NCBI GenBank assembly: GCA_963691655.1
Contig: OY829328.1
Span: 81,472,400 to 81,536,399 of the forward strand
Direction: 5' to 3'
Origin: Toxonevra muliebris
Taxonomy: Eukaryota > Arthropoda > Insecta > Diptera > Pallopteridae
Length of the DNA stretch: 64,000 nucleotides
Below the pieces are notes generated by a model, which saw only the letters and a program-made list of their open reading frames with translations, was not told the DNA's origin and did no database searches. Below, in pieces: positions 45,345-56,154 of this stretch (the stretch's first letter is position 1; each line of letters opens with the position of its first letter). The translations under genes and the position numbers were made by a program.

Positions 45345-45962
45345 TTTTATGAATTGCTATGAATCGTTGAGAGTATGCAGAATTTATTTCGAAAACTAAT
45401 ATATTCAGACCCAACTGGTATTTGTTAAGATACATTTCAATAAAAACTATTACTAATCATAACTTATATATATTAAAGTTGCGGGATATATAAGCGAGGA
45501 AAAGAGTTCATGTTTTTGGCCCCGCCGCGATTCATACATTGAGTCATTACGAGTCTAGCACCTCTAAAAGATATGAATCCGTATAACACACAAATGTTGG
45601 TATTGCACTGCTGCTTAAATTGAATTCCATTTTATTATTGATTTGCATTATACCTCGCTGTAACTATATTCATTTTCTATTAAATATATACGTATGTATA
45701 CTCCGACACACGAAATCAACAACTAAATTGACAAATCGAAAAAAATTCTCAACTTGCTGAGTTGTCGGCATCAAGCGAAGTTTGCTGTTATTATTAGTTG
45801 CATTGTTTTTGTAAATTCCACTCGTTGTGTTTTGTTGTTATGCGAGAGACGATTACGTTTGTTATTGTTGTTTCTCAGTTTTGAAAAGAGAACGAATTTA
45901 TCGAAGTCTCATTTATTGTGCATTAAAATCATTGCTCTTTTGAGGAGTGTCACACTATTTGT
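45345..45962. promoter_or_regulatory. Upstream region of copy C
   Basis: Family promoter block within 100 bp of the start codon, then sequence colinear with 42740-43190 upstream of copy B (AAATTGAATTCCATTTTATT, TACCTCGCTGTAACT). It is interrupted at 45963 by the hAT-type element. Confidence 0.5.
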
Positions 45963-47025
45963 TAGTGTCCGACCGATTATTCGGCTTCGGTTCTTCGGCT
46001 ATTCGGCCTAAAATTGCACTTTCGGCATCAGCTTCGGCAAAAAATGGCCGAAGTTTTGGCCGAAGCCGAAGATTATAATATACTTTTTTATAATAATTTT
46101 TAATATAGATTGACAGCAAGAATTGATACAAATAAATATATTTGAAGTGGTTACATAAAGTATTTACATTACAATTTCTGTTTCTATTTTATTTTCTCCG
46201 TTTGCTTGTTCCATTTTTACTTTTGAAATAACCCACAGATTTACAACCTTACAAACAGTAATTAGTGATTTTTTTTAACGAACTACCTGCTGGAGCTAAT
46301 ACAATTAGAGGCAGCAGAAGCGTGCAAAACTTTTTTACTTTTTAAGGAAGACTTGAACCGTATTGAAAAGAAGCGTGAATTGTTAGAAAATCCGACATTT
46401 TCCATTCCAAAAATTGATAAAAAGTTTATTCAACAACAAATACTTTTAGGCATTCAACTTTTCTGGCTTCATAAACTACGCTAATTAAGTTTTTTAGGGT
46501 TTTGAGATCAGATTTATGCTTTTTACATTAAAATTTATCAATCCCAAATTTTTTTAAATCAATAAAAAATTTGGGAACTAGAGGGTTTAGGTTCCGGCTA
46601 TAGGTCTATCGATTAATACGCTGATGCAATCTTTGATTTTAGATAAGCAGAATCCTGGCAGCCATCGGCCAACTTTTTCTTTAACACAGGTTTCGTTGAA
46701 CGACAGTCGTTCTATAGATATCTATAGTCGATGTTACTGTAAATTTTGACGTAAACTAATTTTTAAATGATTCTTAAAATAAATAATATTTGTCAGCTCC
46801 TTCGACAGTGAACAGTTATTTAGTGTTACTGGTCAGTTTTTTATTTGTAGTATCTACTATTTAAATTTTTCTGTATATGTTTCCAAATACATGAGTAAAA
46901 AATATTTACTTTCAGATTTTTATTTTTTATATTTTAAAAATCCTTCGGTCTTCGGTTTCGGCCGAAGGTTAGATGAATGGCCGAAGTTCGGCTTTGGCCA
47001 AAAAATCACCTTCGGTCGGACACTA
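45963..47025. mobile_element. hAT-type TAGTGTCCGACCGA element, copy 2 (1063 bp)
   Basis: Same ends and TTCGG-rich subterminal repeats as the element at 40244, with an internal deletion relative to it. The left octamer is CTATTTGT and the right TTATTTGT. The paralogous spacer upstream of copy B (about 43183-43190, inside CACTATTTGTGCAA) has the octamer once and no element. This empty site confirms the insertion and its 8-bp duplication. Confidence 0.92.
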
Positions 47026-47051
47026 TTATTTGTGCAACTGGAAACACAACA

Positions 47052-47132
47052 CTTCGTCGCCTGAGAATTGATTTGGCGTATAGGTATACGAATACTTATA
47101 CACATACGCTAAAGTAATTCTCAGGCGAAGAT
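47052..47132. mobile_element. Palindromic mini-element, copy 2
   Basis: Arms CTTCGTCGCCTGAGAATTG and CAATTCTCAGGCGAAG-like (three to four mismatches) flank a small loop. It is homologous to the cleaner palindrome at 26964-27047. The matching spacer at about 43207-43225 upstream of copy B lacks it, so it inserted after the duplication. Confidence 0.8.
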
Positions 47133-47770
47133 TTGCAATAGAATATTTTTTTTTTTTGTTGTGAATGCAAATGTGTGCAAACATATGAACTAAGTGTTCA
47201 AAAAAGATGGGTAAAAAATTACCCCTTTTTGGTAAATTTACCTTAATCTGCATCTGGCGTATATTTTGTCGCATAGGAAATATTCATTACAAAAAAAGAA
47301 TATACGATTATTATTTGTTTATAAAGAACCAACAATCGAAATTTGTGAATTCTTAGAACTTTATCAACAAGTTATTAAATATGTGTATACATATGTACGT
47401 CACTTATCGTTTTTTATTTTACACTCTACATCGTAAAACGTGATGAAAACGAGTCAGCTATGGAGAAAATACTCATATGTACGAATGAGTAGATAGTGGT
47501 CTTTTTATTATTCATAATTTTAAGTACAAACTTGAACTAAAACGGCGGGGTGTTTCTTTCTTATCTGATTTTAAATCAATATCATATGATTTACCTTTTT
47601 TCGGTATTTTTATGTGTCCAGAAGTATATTTTTGATATGGCGGTTAGTCATCTCTTACTATTTAGTTTATTTATGAATGAAAATAAATATTCTTCAAAGT
47701 TTAAATATTGTTACTAAATCAATGAAAAAATCGACGCGGATATTGATAAAACATTTTAGAAACCACTTCT
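47133..47770. other. End of the tandem unit and AT-rich sequence
   Basis: To about 47255 it matches 43235-43350 (GTAAAAAATTACCCC block). The rest is AT-rich without features. Confidence 0.55.
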
Positions 47771-48464
47771 TCAATTTATTATTTGATTCGATTTTGAACA
47801 GCTTGTTCAACTTATTGTTTAAATTTCTTTTTTAACATTTTCTTTCAACCTAGTGTTTAACTTTTTCTAATTTTTTTTTATTTTACTTTTTTTCACCTTA
47901 TTCTCCAATTGTTTGATCAAATTTGTGTTCCACCTTTTCCACTACTTCTTTAGGTTTTTCCTCTCAAATTCTTGTTCAGCTCTTTGCTCACGAAGAACAT
48001 GTACAATTTCTTGTGCAATTTTTTGTTCAAATGATTGTTTAACATCGTGTACAATTTTTTGTTTAACTTATTGTTCAAATATTTGTCAATATTTTTCACA
48101 ATTTTTATTGCTTAATTTCTTGTTCAATTCGTTATTTAACTATTCTTCATGCTCAATTTTTTATTCAACTTTCTTTTAATTATCAAATGCTTATTTAGCA
48201 TTTTCCTCAACCTCCTTTTAACCTTTTATTCAATTTCACACCCCATTTCTTCTGTAGTTTCTTTTTCAACTGCTTTTTCAATTTGTCTTGTTCAAATTTC
48301 TTATCCAACTTAATTTTTGTTGTTCAACTGTTCTTTTTGCTCGTCTTCTTTTTCAAATTCTTTTTAATTTAATTTTTAAGTTTAATTTTTTGTAGCTTTT
48401 CACTGAACTGTTCAATTTGTTACTCAACTTTTTGTTCTTGTTATTCAAGTTTTTGCTCAACTAT
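47771..48464. repeat. Degenerate TTGTTCAA minisatellite, left part
   Basis: Irregular repeats of an approximately 12-bp unit such as TTTCTTGTTCAA / ACTTTTTGTTCA. The pattern resumes at about 49820-50120 on the far side of the mariner, so the mariner split one array. Frames through it are low-complexity. Confidence 0.75.
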
Positions 48465-49737
48465 TGGGAGTATGAATGTATAAACTCGTAATTGTGACTA
48501 ACTTCATATCTATTATACGCGCCATGTTTTTGACATTGACAGATATTCTATCTCGAAGAGAAGAGAGCCAAAAATACTATAAGAATTGATCTGTCAAATA
48601 ATTTTCATAATTTTACAAAAGTGTTTTACTATAGCTGAAAATGTCGAATTTCGTGCCAACAGAACAACATTTGCGGGAAGTTTTAATTTGCTTCTTCCAT
48701 TTAAAGAAAAACGCAACTGAAGCACCTCGTTTACTCACTGAAGCTTATCCTGACTGTGCTATAGACGTTAGAATGTGTTAGGTGTGGTATGCCCGTCCCG
48801 TTTCAAAAGTGGTGATTTTGATGTTGAAGACAGGGAACGTTCAGGCGGCCCGAAAAAGTTCGAAGATTAAGAATTGAAGGCATTACTCGAAGAAGATTCA
48901 TGTCAAACGCAACAAGAACTTGCAGAATCTTTAGGAGTTGATCAATCAATCATTTCTAAACGATTAAAAGCATTGGGAATGATTCAAAAGCAAGGAAATT
49001 GAGTGCCGTACGAATTGAAGCCGAGAGACGTCGAACGACGATTTTTCACATGTGAACTGCTGATTGAACGACAGAAAAGAAAGGATTTTCTGCATCGTAT
49101 TGTGACTGGCGATGAAAAGTGGATACGTTACGAAAACCCAAAGCGTAAAAAATCATGGGGACCGCCCGGACATGCATCAACATCAACGGCAAAGCCGAAC
49201 ATTCATGGATCCAAGCTCATGCTGTATATTTGGTGGCATATAAAAGGTGTCGTGTATTATGAGCTGTTGAAACCGAATGAAACGATCACTGGCGACCGCT
49301 ACCGACTACAATTGATGCGTTTGAGCCGAGCATTGGAGGATAAGAGGCCAGAATATGAGAATAGACACGACAAAGCTATTCTTCAGCACGACAATGCTCG
49401 GCCGTATGTTGCAAAGCAAGTGAAAACATACTTGGAAACGCTGAAATGGAAAGTGCTACCCCACCCGCCGTTTTCTCCAGACATTGCTCCTTCTGATTAC
49501 CACTTGTTCCGATCGATGAGACATGGCCTGGCTGAACAGCACTTCCGTTCTTTCGAAGAATTAAAAAAATGGGTCGATTCGTGGATAGCCTCAAAAGATG
49601 AGGAGTTCTTTCGACGCGGAATCCGTATGCTATCAGAAAGATGGGAAAAGGTTGTGACTAACGATGGAAAACACTTTAAAGAATAAAATTTGTAGTCTCT
49701 TTTTCACAATAAATGTCCAAATTACGAAAGTACTCAA
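48465..49737 (+). mobile_element. mariner element inserted in the TTGTTCAA array (~1.27 kb)
   Basis: The transposase relic is flanked by end-like sequences: TTGGGAGTATG with CGTAATT at the left, and AATTACGAAAGTACTCAAA at the right (reverse complement TTTGAGTACTTTCGTAATT). The left end seems to carry a small insertion. Boundaries are approximate because the ends are diverged. Confidence 0.75.
48641..49686 (+). pseudogene. mariner transposase (DD34D, mellifera-like), three disruptions
   Basis: Starts MSNFVPTEQHLREVLICFF. A frameshift near 48776 is followed by FKSGDFDVEDRERSGGPKKF, a TAA at 48868-48870, the helix-turn-helix text SLGVDQSIISKRLKALGM, and a TGA at 49000-49002 where the family has Trp. 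The rest, 227 residues, is open. It holds the catalytic Asp residues in IVTGDEKW, LQHDNARPY and SPDIAPSDYHLF, the last two 34 apart (DD34D). Wording matches the mellifera subfamily. The catalytic half is intact but the N-terminal DNA-binding half is broken. Confidence 0.92.
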
Positions 49738-50325
49738 ATTTAAATAGTTAATACTTTTTTCAGACTCGAAAAGTAAATTTTTTTTGAATATAGACTTAAT
49801 AAACGATAATCTTTTTATGCCTTGCTCAATTTTTTATTCAAAGCTGAAAAACGATGTTCAATTTTTTATTTGTCTTCCCGTTAAATTTCACTATTCAATA
49901 CTTTTTAAATTTTTTCTTTTCCATTGGTATTTTAATCAGCTTCTTCTTTAAGTTATTGTATAATTTATTGTTGAACTTTTTGTTCAACTTCAAGTTTCAC
50001 AATTCATCAATTTCTGGTTAAATTTTTTGTTCACCTTCTTGTTGAATATGTTGTTCAAATTCTTGTTCAACTTTGTGTTCAACTCCTGTTCAACTTCCTC
50101 TTCAACTTCAATATGTTTCAATATTTTAAAATCTGAGCGCCATATCTTTGCTTGTGAAAATAAAAAATATAACGAATTTTTTCCTGATTTTTTATATATT
50201 TTCGTTATAATATATTTTAATAAAGATTTACACATTTAGTTGCCAAATAAATCAAATTAGTTGGTATAACATTTATCTTAAATAAAATATTTTTCACAGC
50301 ATCATTTAAATTATAGGTACTTCTT
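49738..50325. repeat. TTGTTCAA minisatellite, right part, and downstream flank of copy D
   Basis: About 49820-50120 continues the ~12-bp TTGTTCAA-type repeat seen left of the mariner. 50150-50320 is the family's common 3' flank (AGTTGGTATAACATTTATCT). Confidence 0.7.
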
Positions 50326-50779
50326 CTATATAACTTCTTCTATATCACTGCAACAACAATCAGCATCACCATCACCATCACCGCCTCCATTGCAACAATC
50401 GCCACAATCGCCGCCATCAGAATAATCATCGGATGACCCGAAACAGCAACCGTAATCATCATGAGTTTCATTCTGAATAAAAATAGGCGCCACCACATCC
50501 AAAGCTAGGTCAGTGATGTTTTCAACTGCATCACCAAGTGACGGTTGTTTTGTCCCATTTTCACCATTTTCAGCATTATCATTCTGGTATATCGTTTCCA
50601 AGGCAGTTATTGGTTCATCCGATACCATCAGTTCTGGTGTAGATGATGGTCTTGGGGATGTTGTTATTACTGATGTTTGTAACTACAAAAAAAAAAAAAA
50701 TATTTTGTTTATTTATAATAAATTATTAATGTTTTAAATGCTATTTCGCATTTAATATTAAACTTACCACTTCACTCAT
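50326..50779 (-). CDS. Cys-rich tandem family, copy D (122 aa, two exons)
   Basis: Exon 1 is 50768-50779 (MSEV, donor GTAAGT). Exon 2 is 50326-50682 after TTTTGTAG; the intron is phase 0. It reads LQTSVITTSPRPSSTPE, MVSDEPITALETIYQNDNAE, then a less basic linker (NGTKQPSLGDAVEN) and ETHDDYGCCFGSSDDY. The tail, CGDCCNGGGDGDGDADCCC, lost the regular 9-residue phasing, and the C-terminus is acidic (SDIEEVI). Eight Cys. It is the farthest member, separated from C by about 5.4 kb of repeats and transposons. The upstream block AACCGGTATTTGGTAAGA is at about 50840. Function unknown. Confidence 0.72.
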
Positions 50780-52377
50780 TATTATGAACTGCTATGAATC
50801 GTTATAGCATTTATTTCGTAAATAAATATATTCACAATGAACCGGTATTTGGTAAGATTCATTTCGATAACAACAATCACAACAATACAATACAAAGGCA
50901 CTAGCTGATAATAGGGGATAGGGGGGCTTTACCCTTCCGATTGTAGTTATTCGATAAAAACACATACATTTTGATAGTCGGTCACAATTCAATAAAATGT
51001 TTAAAAAGATGAACAAATTAAAACCCGCCGCCCCCCTTCGGGTATCTCTGGACCCGCTAGTGTACGTACGTATACAATTATACACGTTATCGTAAACAAC
51101 TTTGTATGATTCATTGAAGCACAGTGGCTAAATATTTGTTTTTTTTGTAGTATTTTTGTGATAATAGAATTAATAAAATAAAATTCACGCTTGAATTGAG
51201 TTTTTATGATTTTGAGTCAAAATTGTCTGATTTTAAATTTGAAATTTCAAAACGACGAAATTAGAATTTGTTGATTTTCGCAACGATAAATGGACGATTT
51301 TTTTAAAACATCCAGGCGATTATATTATATTATTTTATTATTTGATTATATTAGTTATTTTTTTAATTTTTTTTTTTTTTTTGCAATAGTTTTTAGTTAG
51401 CTTAGGGTCAAGAAAGGGTTAAGTGAAGAAATAATACTGCAAGATTTTGTCAATCTTTTAAAAAAATGTCTAATAAAAGTATACTAAAAAATTTTGTAAA
51501 AAATTCTCACGGAAGTCCACAGGGTCGCCGGTGACCCATGAAAGTTCAGACCTTCAGAGGGAAAAAACTTTTGTTGTTTTGATGAAAAATTGCAACAAGA
51601 AATGGGGGTCAGAGAATACAAATCTGAGTTCGGTTTTGCGGTATCTCTTCTGGATTTATTACGGTCCCGAAAAAGTTAACGCATCACATTGATATGTTTT
51701 AATTTCTTTATCTTGTAAGGATTTTGAGATTTCCCTTTTACTTAAATATACGCAGATTTTAGTCATCAGATAACGTAAAAAAAATTTTAAATTCGCCACA
51801 ACAGCGATTATTTGTTAACTCGAAAATGGTTCAAAATGGGGCCTTTTCTTTAAGATTAACTTAGATGTAGATTGGTTTTTACTGCTATTTATGGTTAGTT
51901 TTAATATTATATTTCGAAAAAGAACATTCTTAAAACTGAAAAAAATATTAAACAACGAAAGGAAAACGTAAAACAACAAGAAAAAACATTGAAATTAGAG
52001 TTTAAGCTAAACAATTTTAAAATATATACCAGAGTTGAAAATTTGGGGAAGCATAATTGAAAATTGTTCAAGGTTTCAGCTTAATTTCAGCCTAATTTAT
52101 AAATTTCGCAGGCTTCCTCTTCGGTGATTGGGTCAAGAACCCAACACCACAATTTCTGGCCATTGACTGAGATTAACAACCTGCTCAAATCCCGTATCAG
52201 ATTTAGTAGTTGCTCCACCAACAGTTTCCTTGATTTTCAGTATTAAATATTTAGTTTGTATGGAAGCAGCCAAGCTCAATCGACCAATCCCGTCCTCATA
52301 TAACCGATTTTATGTCCATGTAGGTACCATGTAAATACTATATTAATTCATTTTGTCCCGGTAATTTTATGGTAGAT
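50780..52377. other. Promoter of copy D, then AT-rich intergenic region
   Basis: 50795-50880 holds the family promoter block. After that nothing gene-like is found; T runs are at 51358-51382. Confidence 0.55.
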
Positions 52378-52384
52378 TCAATTC

Positions 52385-52572
52385 TCTACCAGAGAATCGT
52401 ACCCGTTGAACGGGTACTCTAGTCAAGCACTTAAGAACTAAATCACCGAAGTGACTCATTTTATTAGAACAATCCATTTCGGCATTTTTTTCAAATTTAA
52501 CCCCATTTGAAAATCGAACCTGAGGCAGCTGGAACTTCAGTCTAGCACGCATTCACCAGACCACCGAGATGC
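52385..52572 (-). repeat. Candidate SINE with two tRNA-like units
   Basis: On the minus strand, 52572-52510 reads GCATCTCGGTGGTCTGGTGA and later CAGGTTCGATTTT, resembling tRNA A-box and B-box order and spacing. About 50 bp on, 52456-52390 reads CACTTCGGTGATTTAGTTCT and later GGGTACGATTCTC, a diverged second unit of similar length. Neither folds into a convincing intact tRNA as far as I can judge by eye. A dimeric tRNA-derived SINE or tRNA pseudogene pair is the best reading. Confidence 0.4.
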
Positions 52573-53300
52573 TTTGATCCAATTTCGGAAATTTTCAAAA
52601 ACTATTACACCCTCCGAAATTCACAAAACAAAATTTTTGAAGGTGTAGTAGTTTTTGGCTTACCCTTGAGAACATAAGGTGACCGGGTGTAAAAAAGATT
52701 AAGAGTATTTCTACTTCACATCATGAGCTATACATATGTATTCATTGGGATCAAATGTATTTAGCACAGTATTTTAGAAGTTATTATAAGTTAAAGACAG
52801 CGAAATGTTGAATTTTGCATATTTTTGCATGCTATTTTTAACAAGTTTAAGTTTGGTCAGTTGCAGCATCTTAAAAATATATAAGGCCCTGTGGAATTAT
52901 AATTTCTCATTTTAAATTGAAAATTATTAATTTTACTATTTTTGGTTGATTTTCAAAGTCAACTTCCAAAAAAGTATGTCTGTTCTGCTGGCCTTTAAGG
53001 GGTTATATACACTTGTTGTGGAGAAAAAGGTTATTTTCTTTTTCTTTTTTTGCCAAGGCAAGCAATTTTATCAAAATAAGTCACCGCAAATCTATTTGTT
53101 GATATTGCCAGATATTTTCTGAATTTTTTCAACTAATAATGTTGACAACTGGGGGCGAAACGGCCGTTGTGACAAAACACCTGGTTTTCGTTACCCCTCG
53201 GTTTATCTGAAATCAAAAAAAAAACTCGAACATGTTTTAGTTTTCATTGTCACGCTCTTAGTGAACGAAGGGTTTTGTGAAATTTATATTTTTACAAAAA
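52573..53300. other. AT-rich intergenic region
   Basis: Nothing recognisable. Confidence 0.6.
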
Positions 53301-53488
53301 TAGTTCTGGGTTATGATTTCAAATATTAGTAGCTTATATGGGATATTGAAAGATTAAGAACTATCACTAAGATCACTGATGAGGAATTGTGGCGGATTCC
53401 GAAACGGCCGTCTGATTTGCCCGTCTCTATATACATTGTTGTTGTGATGACTACATTTGTTCATTAACCTGTTTATATATAACTTCAA
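53301..53488. repeat. Dispersed repeat (copy 2 of 2)
   Basis: Same sequence as 27520-27680, with about 27 extra bases (CCCGTCTCTATATACATTG and a few more) after GTCTGATTTG. Non-coding. Confidence 0.85.
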
Positions 53489-54261
53489 ATAAAAAATAGT
53501 AATGATTTTTTTATAATTCCTAATTTTCGAGGATCTGAAAATTTGGTTTTGGTGCTCCCCCAAAAAAAAAGTTTTGTTCCAAACAAAAATTTTTTTCGTT
53601 CACTAAAGTAAAAGTACTACAGTTAAAAATTAGCCAGAAACAATTGAGATCGATGGGTGAAATGGTTTTGAGAAAGCTTTCTCACCGCAACCGAACTTTT
53701 TGAAAAGCAGCATTTCGAGATAATCGCGTTTAAACTTTCGGCACCATGTCGGAGGTAATTGGAGGTAGCGCGCTTTTGACAGCTGTAACTTTGGTTCTAG
53801 TACTCAGAACTCTATGAAATTTCGAGAATATTTTTTCAAGAGGTTGTGCTTTGAGAAAATGCAATAAAAAAATTTTCGATTTGTTCGGCCAACACAACTG
53901 TATGTATGTATAAAACCCCTTAAATCAATATTTTTAAATAATGTAAATGCAATTTTAAACTCAGTATATATAGAAATGCTAAATAGCAATTACTTTTGGA
54001 AAAAGTTTATAAATGTATTTTTCACTAATTTTCAAAGTTTCTTGTCGATTAATCGTTCAACAGGCTGAAATGGGTTAAAATTTTATACGATACTGTTCAG
54101 TAGTTTATTTGGTACATACATACAAACACTCACATATATATATATACCTAGTCGATTAACATTTTGAATAAATAAAAGTAGTTGATTTATTTAGTCATAT
54201 ATAATAAATTATTTCGTATATGTGTGGATAGATATATCCTTTCGCTAGAGATTCAAGGCAA
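53489..54261. other. AT-rich intergenic region
   Basis: No gene supported. It ends with the left target duplication (GATTCAAGGCAA, 54250-54261) of the short element that follows. Confidence 0.6.
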
Positions 54262-54396
54262 GGTTAGGTTAGGTTGGAGTGGCTGTCGAGAGACACACTT
54301 AGGCCTGAACGGCCCATTGTGATACCACATAGTTGGACCTACAGTTTAACGCCGATTCCGAACGGCGGTGTGGCAATTTTTATCGGCTTGGTGGCG
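54262..54396 (+). mobile_element. Short SINE-like element with TTAGG-type 5' end, 135 bp
   Basis: Starts GGTTAGGTTAGGTTGGAGTG, contains CCATTGTGATACCACAT and CCGATTCCGAACGGCG, and is flanked by an exact 12-bp duplication, GATTCAAGGCAA (54250-54261 and 54397-54408). The duplication proves insertion and its length fits LINE-type machinery. No tRNA-like promoter or coding sequence is evident. Confidence 0.75.
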
Positions 54397-54656
54397 GATT
54401 CAAGGCAAAAAAAAAACAATGAAATTCATGCATTAGTATAAATAAAATAACATATAAATATAAAATATAATTAAGAATATGAATACATAAATCACATAAA
54501 AATAAAACTTAAAGCTAAAATTTTTAATAATACTTAACATAGCATTTGAATTGTGAAGTAACACAAATTTTGTCCAATATTGAATAGTTAATGTCCATAG
54601 TGACTTCTACACGAAGTAGTAGGAACCACCTATGAAAGTTTTATTTTTCATTCAAA
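54397..54656. other. Downstream flank of the double-homeobox gene
   Basis: Contains a poly-A signal for the minus-strand gene (TTTATT on plus at 54640-54645, AATAAA on minus, 11-16 nt after the stop codon). The rest is AT-rich. Confidence 0.6.
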
Positions 54657-56154
54657 TCACTTTTTGATTTTGTAACTTCTCAAAATAGTCCCTCGTGCTG
54701 TGTGACAGAGCTGCATTGGTTGTGGCATTTGAACATCACTCCCGGTACCAGCCTGGCAAGCCTCAGTCGTCCAATTGTTAGGAAACTCCTCATCCGAATA
54801 CTTATCTAACTCATCATTCGTATAAATAGTAAGATCAGAAGAAACTGAGTCATCAGGAATTGAATCACTATTGAAAAAATGCAGCTGTGTAAACAGTTCT
54901 CCAGTTCCAATCATTGAAATTGACTTCTGTGGAGCTGAAAGTTGATATGAAAGTAACGTCAATAGTCTGGCTCTGCTGTCAGGCATAATCTCCCAATGCT
55001 CATCGCTTTCATCTAAAGAGCTTTCTGAGTTTATATTGTAAGTTTCTGTTGGATCATAAGAGACATTCAGTTTTGTGTTTAAGAACTGGCCAGTTATGGT
55101 AGCAGAATTGCCCTCACTAGTCCAATTGTTGTGAAACTCTGAAAGTTGATATGAAAATGAGGCCAATTGTATGGTGCATCTGTCAGGCATAATTTCCCAA
55201 AGCTCATCGCTTTCATCAAAAGAGTTTTCCAAACTTATATTGTTAGTTTCTGTTAGATCAGAAAAGGCATTCAGTTTTCTACGCAGGGACAGGTCAGTTA
55301 TGGTAGCCGCTCGGCAGGGCTCACTCCTCCAATTGTTAGGAAACGCTTCATCCGTACAATTTAACTCGTCGTCCGTAAGAATAGTTAGCTCTGAAGAAAC
55401 TGTGTCATTAGAAATTATATCACCACTGAAACAACTGAGCTGTGAAAAAAGTTTCCCACTCATGTTTGTTGTATTTGACAAATGCATGGAATCATCATAA
55501 GAGACGTTCAGTGTTGAATGTTGGTTTTGATTAGTTGCATCATTCAGCTCACTCAAGGCGGTCGCTGTATGTAGTGGAAAGCATGGAACAGGTGATGTTT
55601 GCATTAGTCGGCTCAATAGTATTAAATTCTTTATTTGGATTTGATGCGTATGACTTACCTGTATTCCTGGCAGCAATGGTTCGATTCACTTGAATGGCGG
55701 GTGACGATATATTGCTTGACACTTTTTGATGCTTTTCTTTATATCGACGATGATTAAACCATTCATAAATTTTGATCTCAGAAAGCTTTAATTTATCGGC
55801 TAACTCCTTTCTCATCTCCAGTGTCGGATGTGTATCATTTTGGTATGCTTTTTCAAGAATATTCACCTGATTACGCCGCAAATGTTTCCGTAAATGGATG
55901 TCCGGATGACGTTGCTCTTTCCGATTGCGATCGTGAAACCAATTTATAATACGGTACTCGGAAACTTTTAATTGTTTGGCTAACTCTTTTCTTTCCACCA
56001 CAGTTAGATATTTTTTCATTTGGAATACTATTTCCAGGAATAACAACTGATATTCCGTAAGAAAATTTCGAAAGTGTTGGTTATGTGTGTTTTTAATTGG
56101 AGTCTCTTCATTGAAACTACTGTCAGTTGAAGAGTTTCCTTGACTGCGATTCAT
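54657..56154 (-). CDS. Double-homeodomain protein (467 aa, two coding exons)
   Basis: Exon 1 is 55659-56154 and exon 2 is 54657-55564. The 94-nt intron has donor GTAAGT and acceptor CTACATACAG, and the join (phase 1) keeps one frame. Residues 24-83 and 86-145 are two homeodomains in tandem, with LAKQLKVSE...NWFHDRNRK and LADKLKLSE...EWFNHRRYK as the turn and recognition helix. Both keep W48 and F49, but invariant Asn51 is Asp in the first and His in the second; R53 is Asn in the first. The C-terminal 300 residues are acidic, Ser/Thr/Asn-rich and internally duplicated: two blocks with LTIxTxDEL...FPNNW (about 203-251 and 387-436) surround two blocks with DESDExWEIMPD (282-293, 350-361). The start context is CAAAATG. 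A likely 5' UTR intron spans 56182-56318. Presumed nuclear regulator; no orthologue recognised. Confidence 0.78.

Noticed and set aside
52385..52572. Functional tRNA gene
   Set aside because: Box-like sequences are present, but stems do not pair convincingly by eye and the unit is doubled; reported only as SINE-like.
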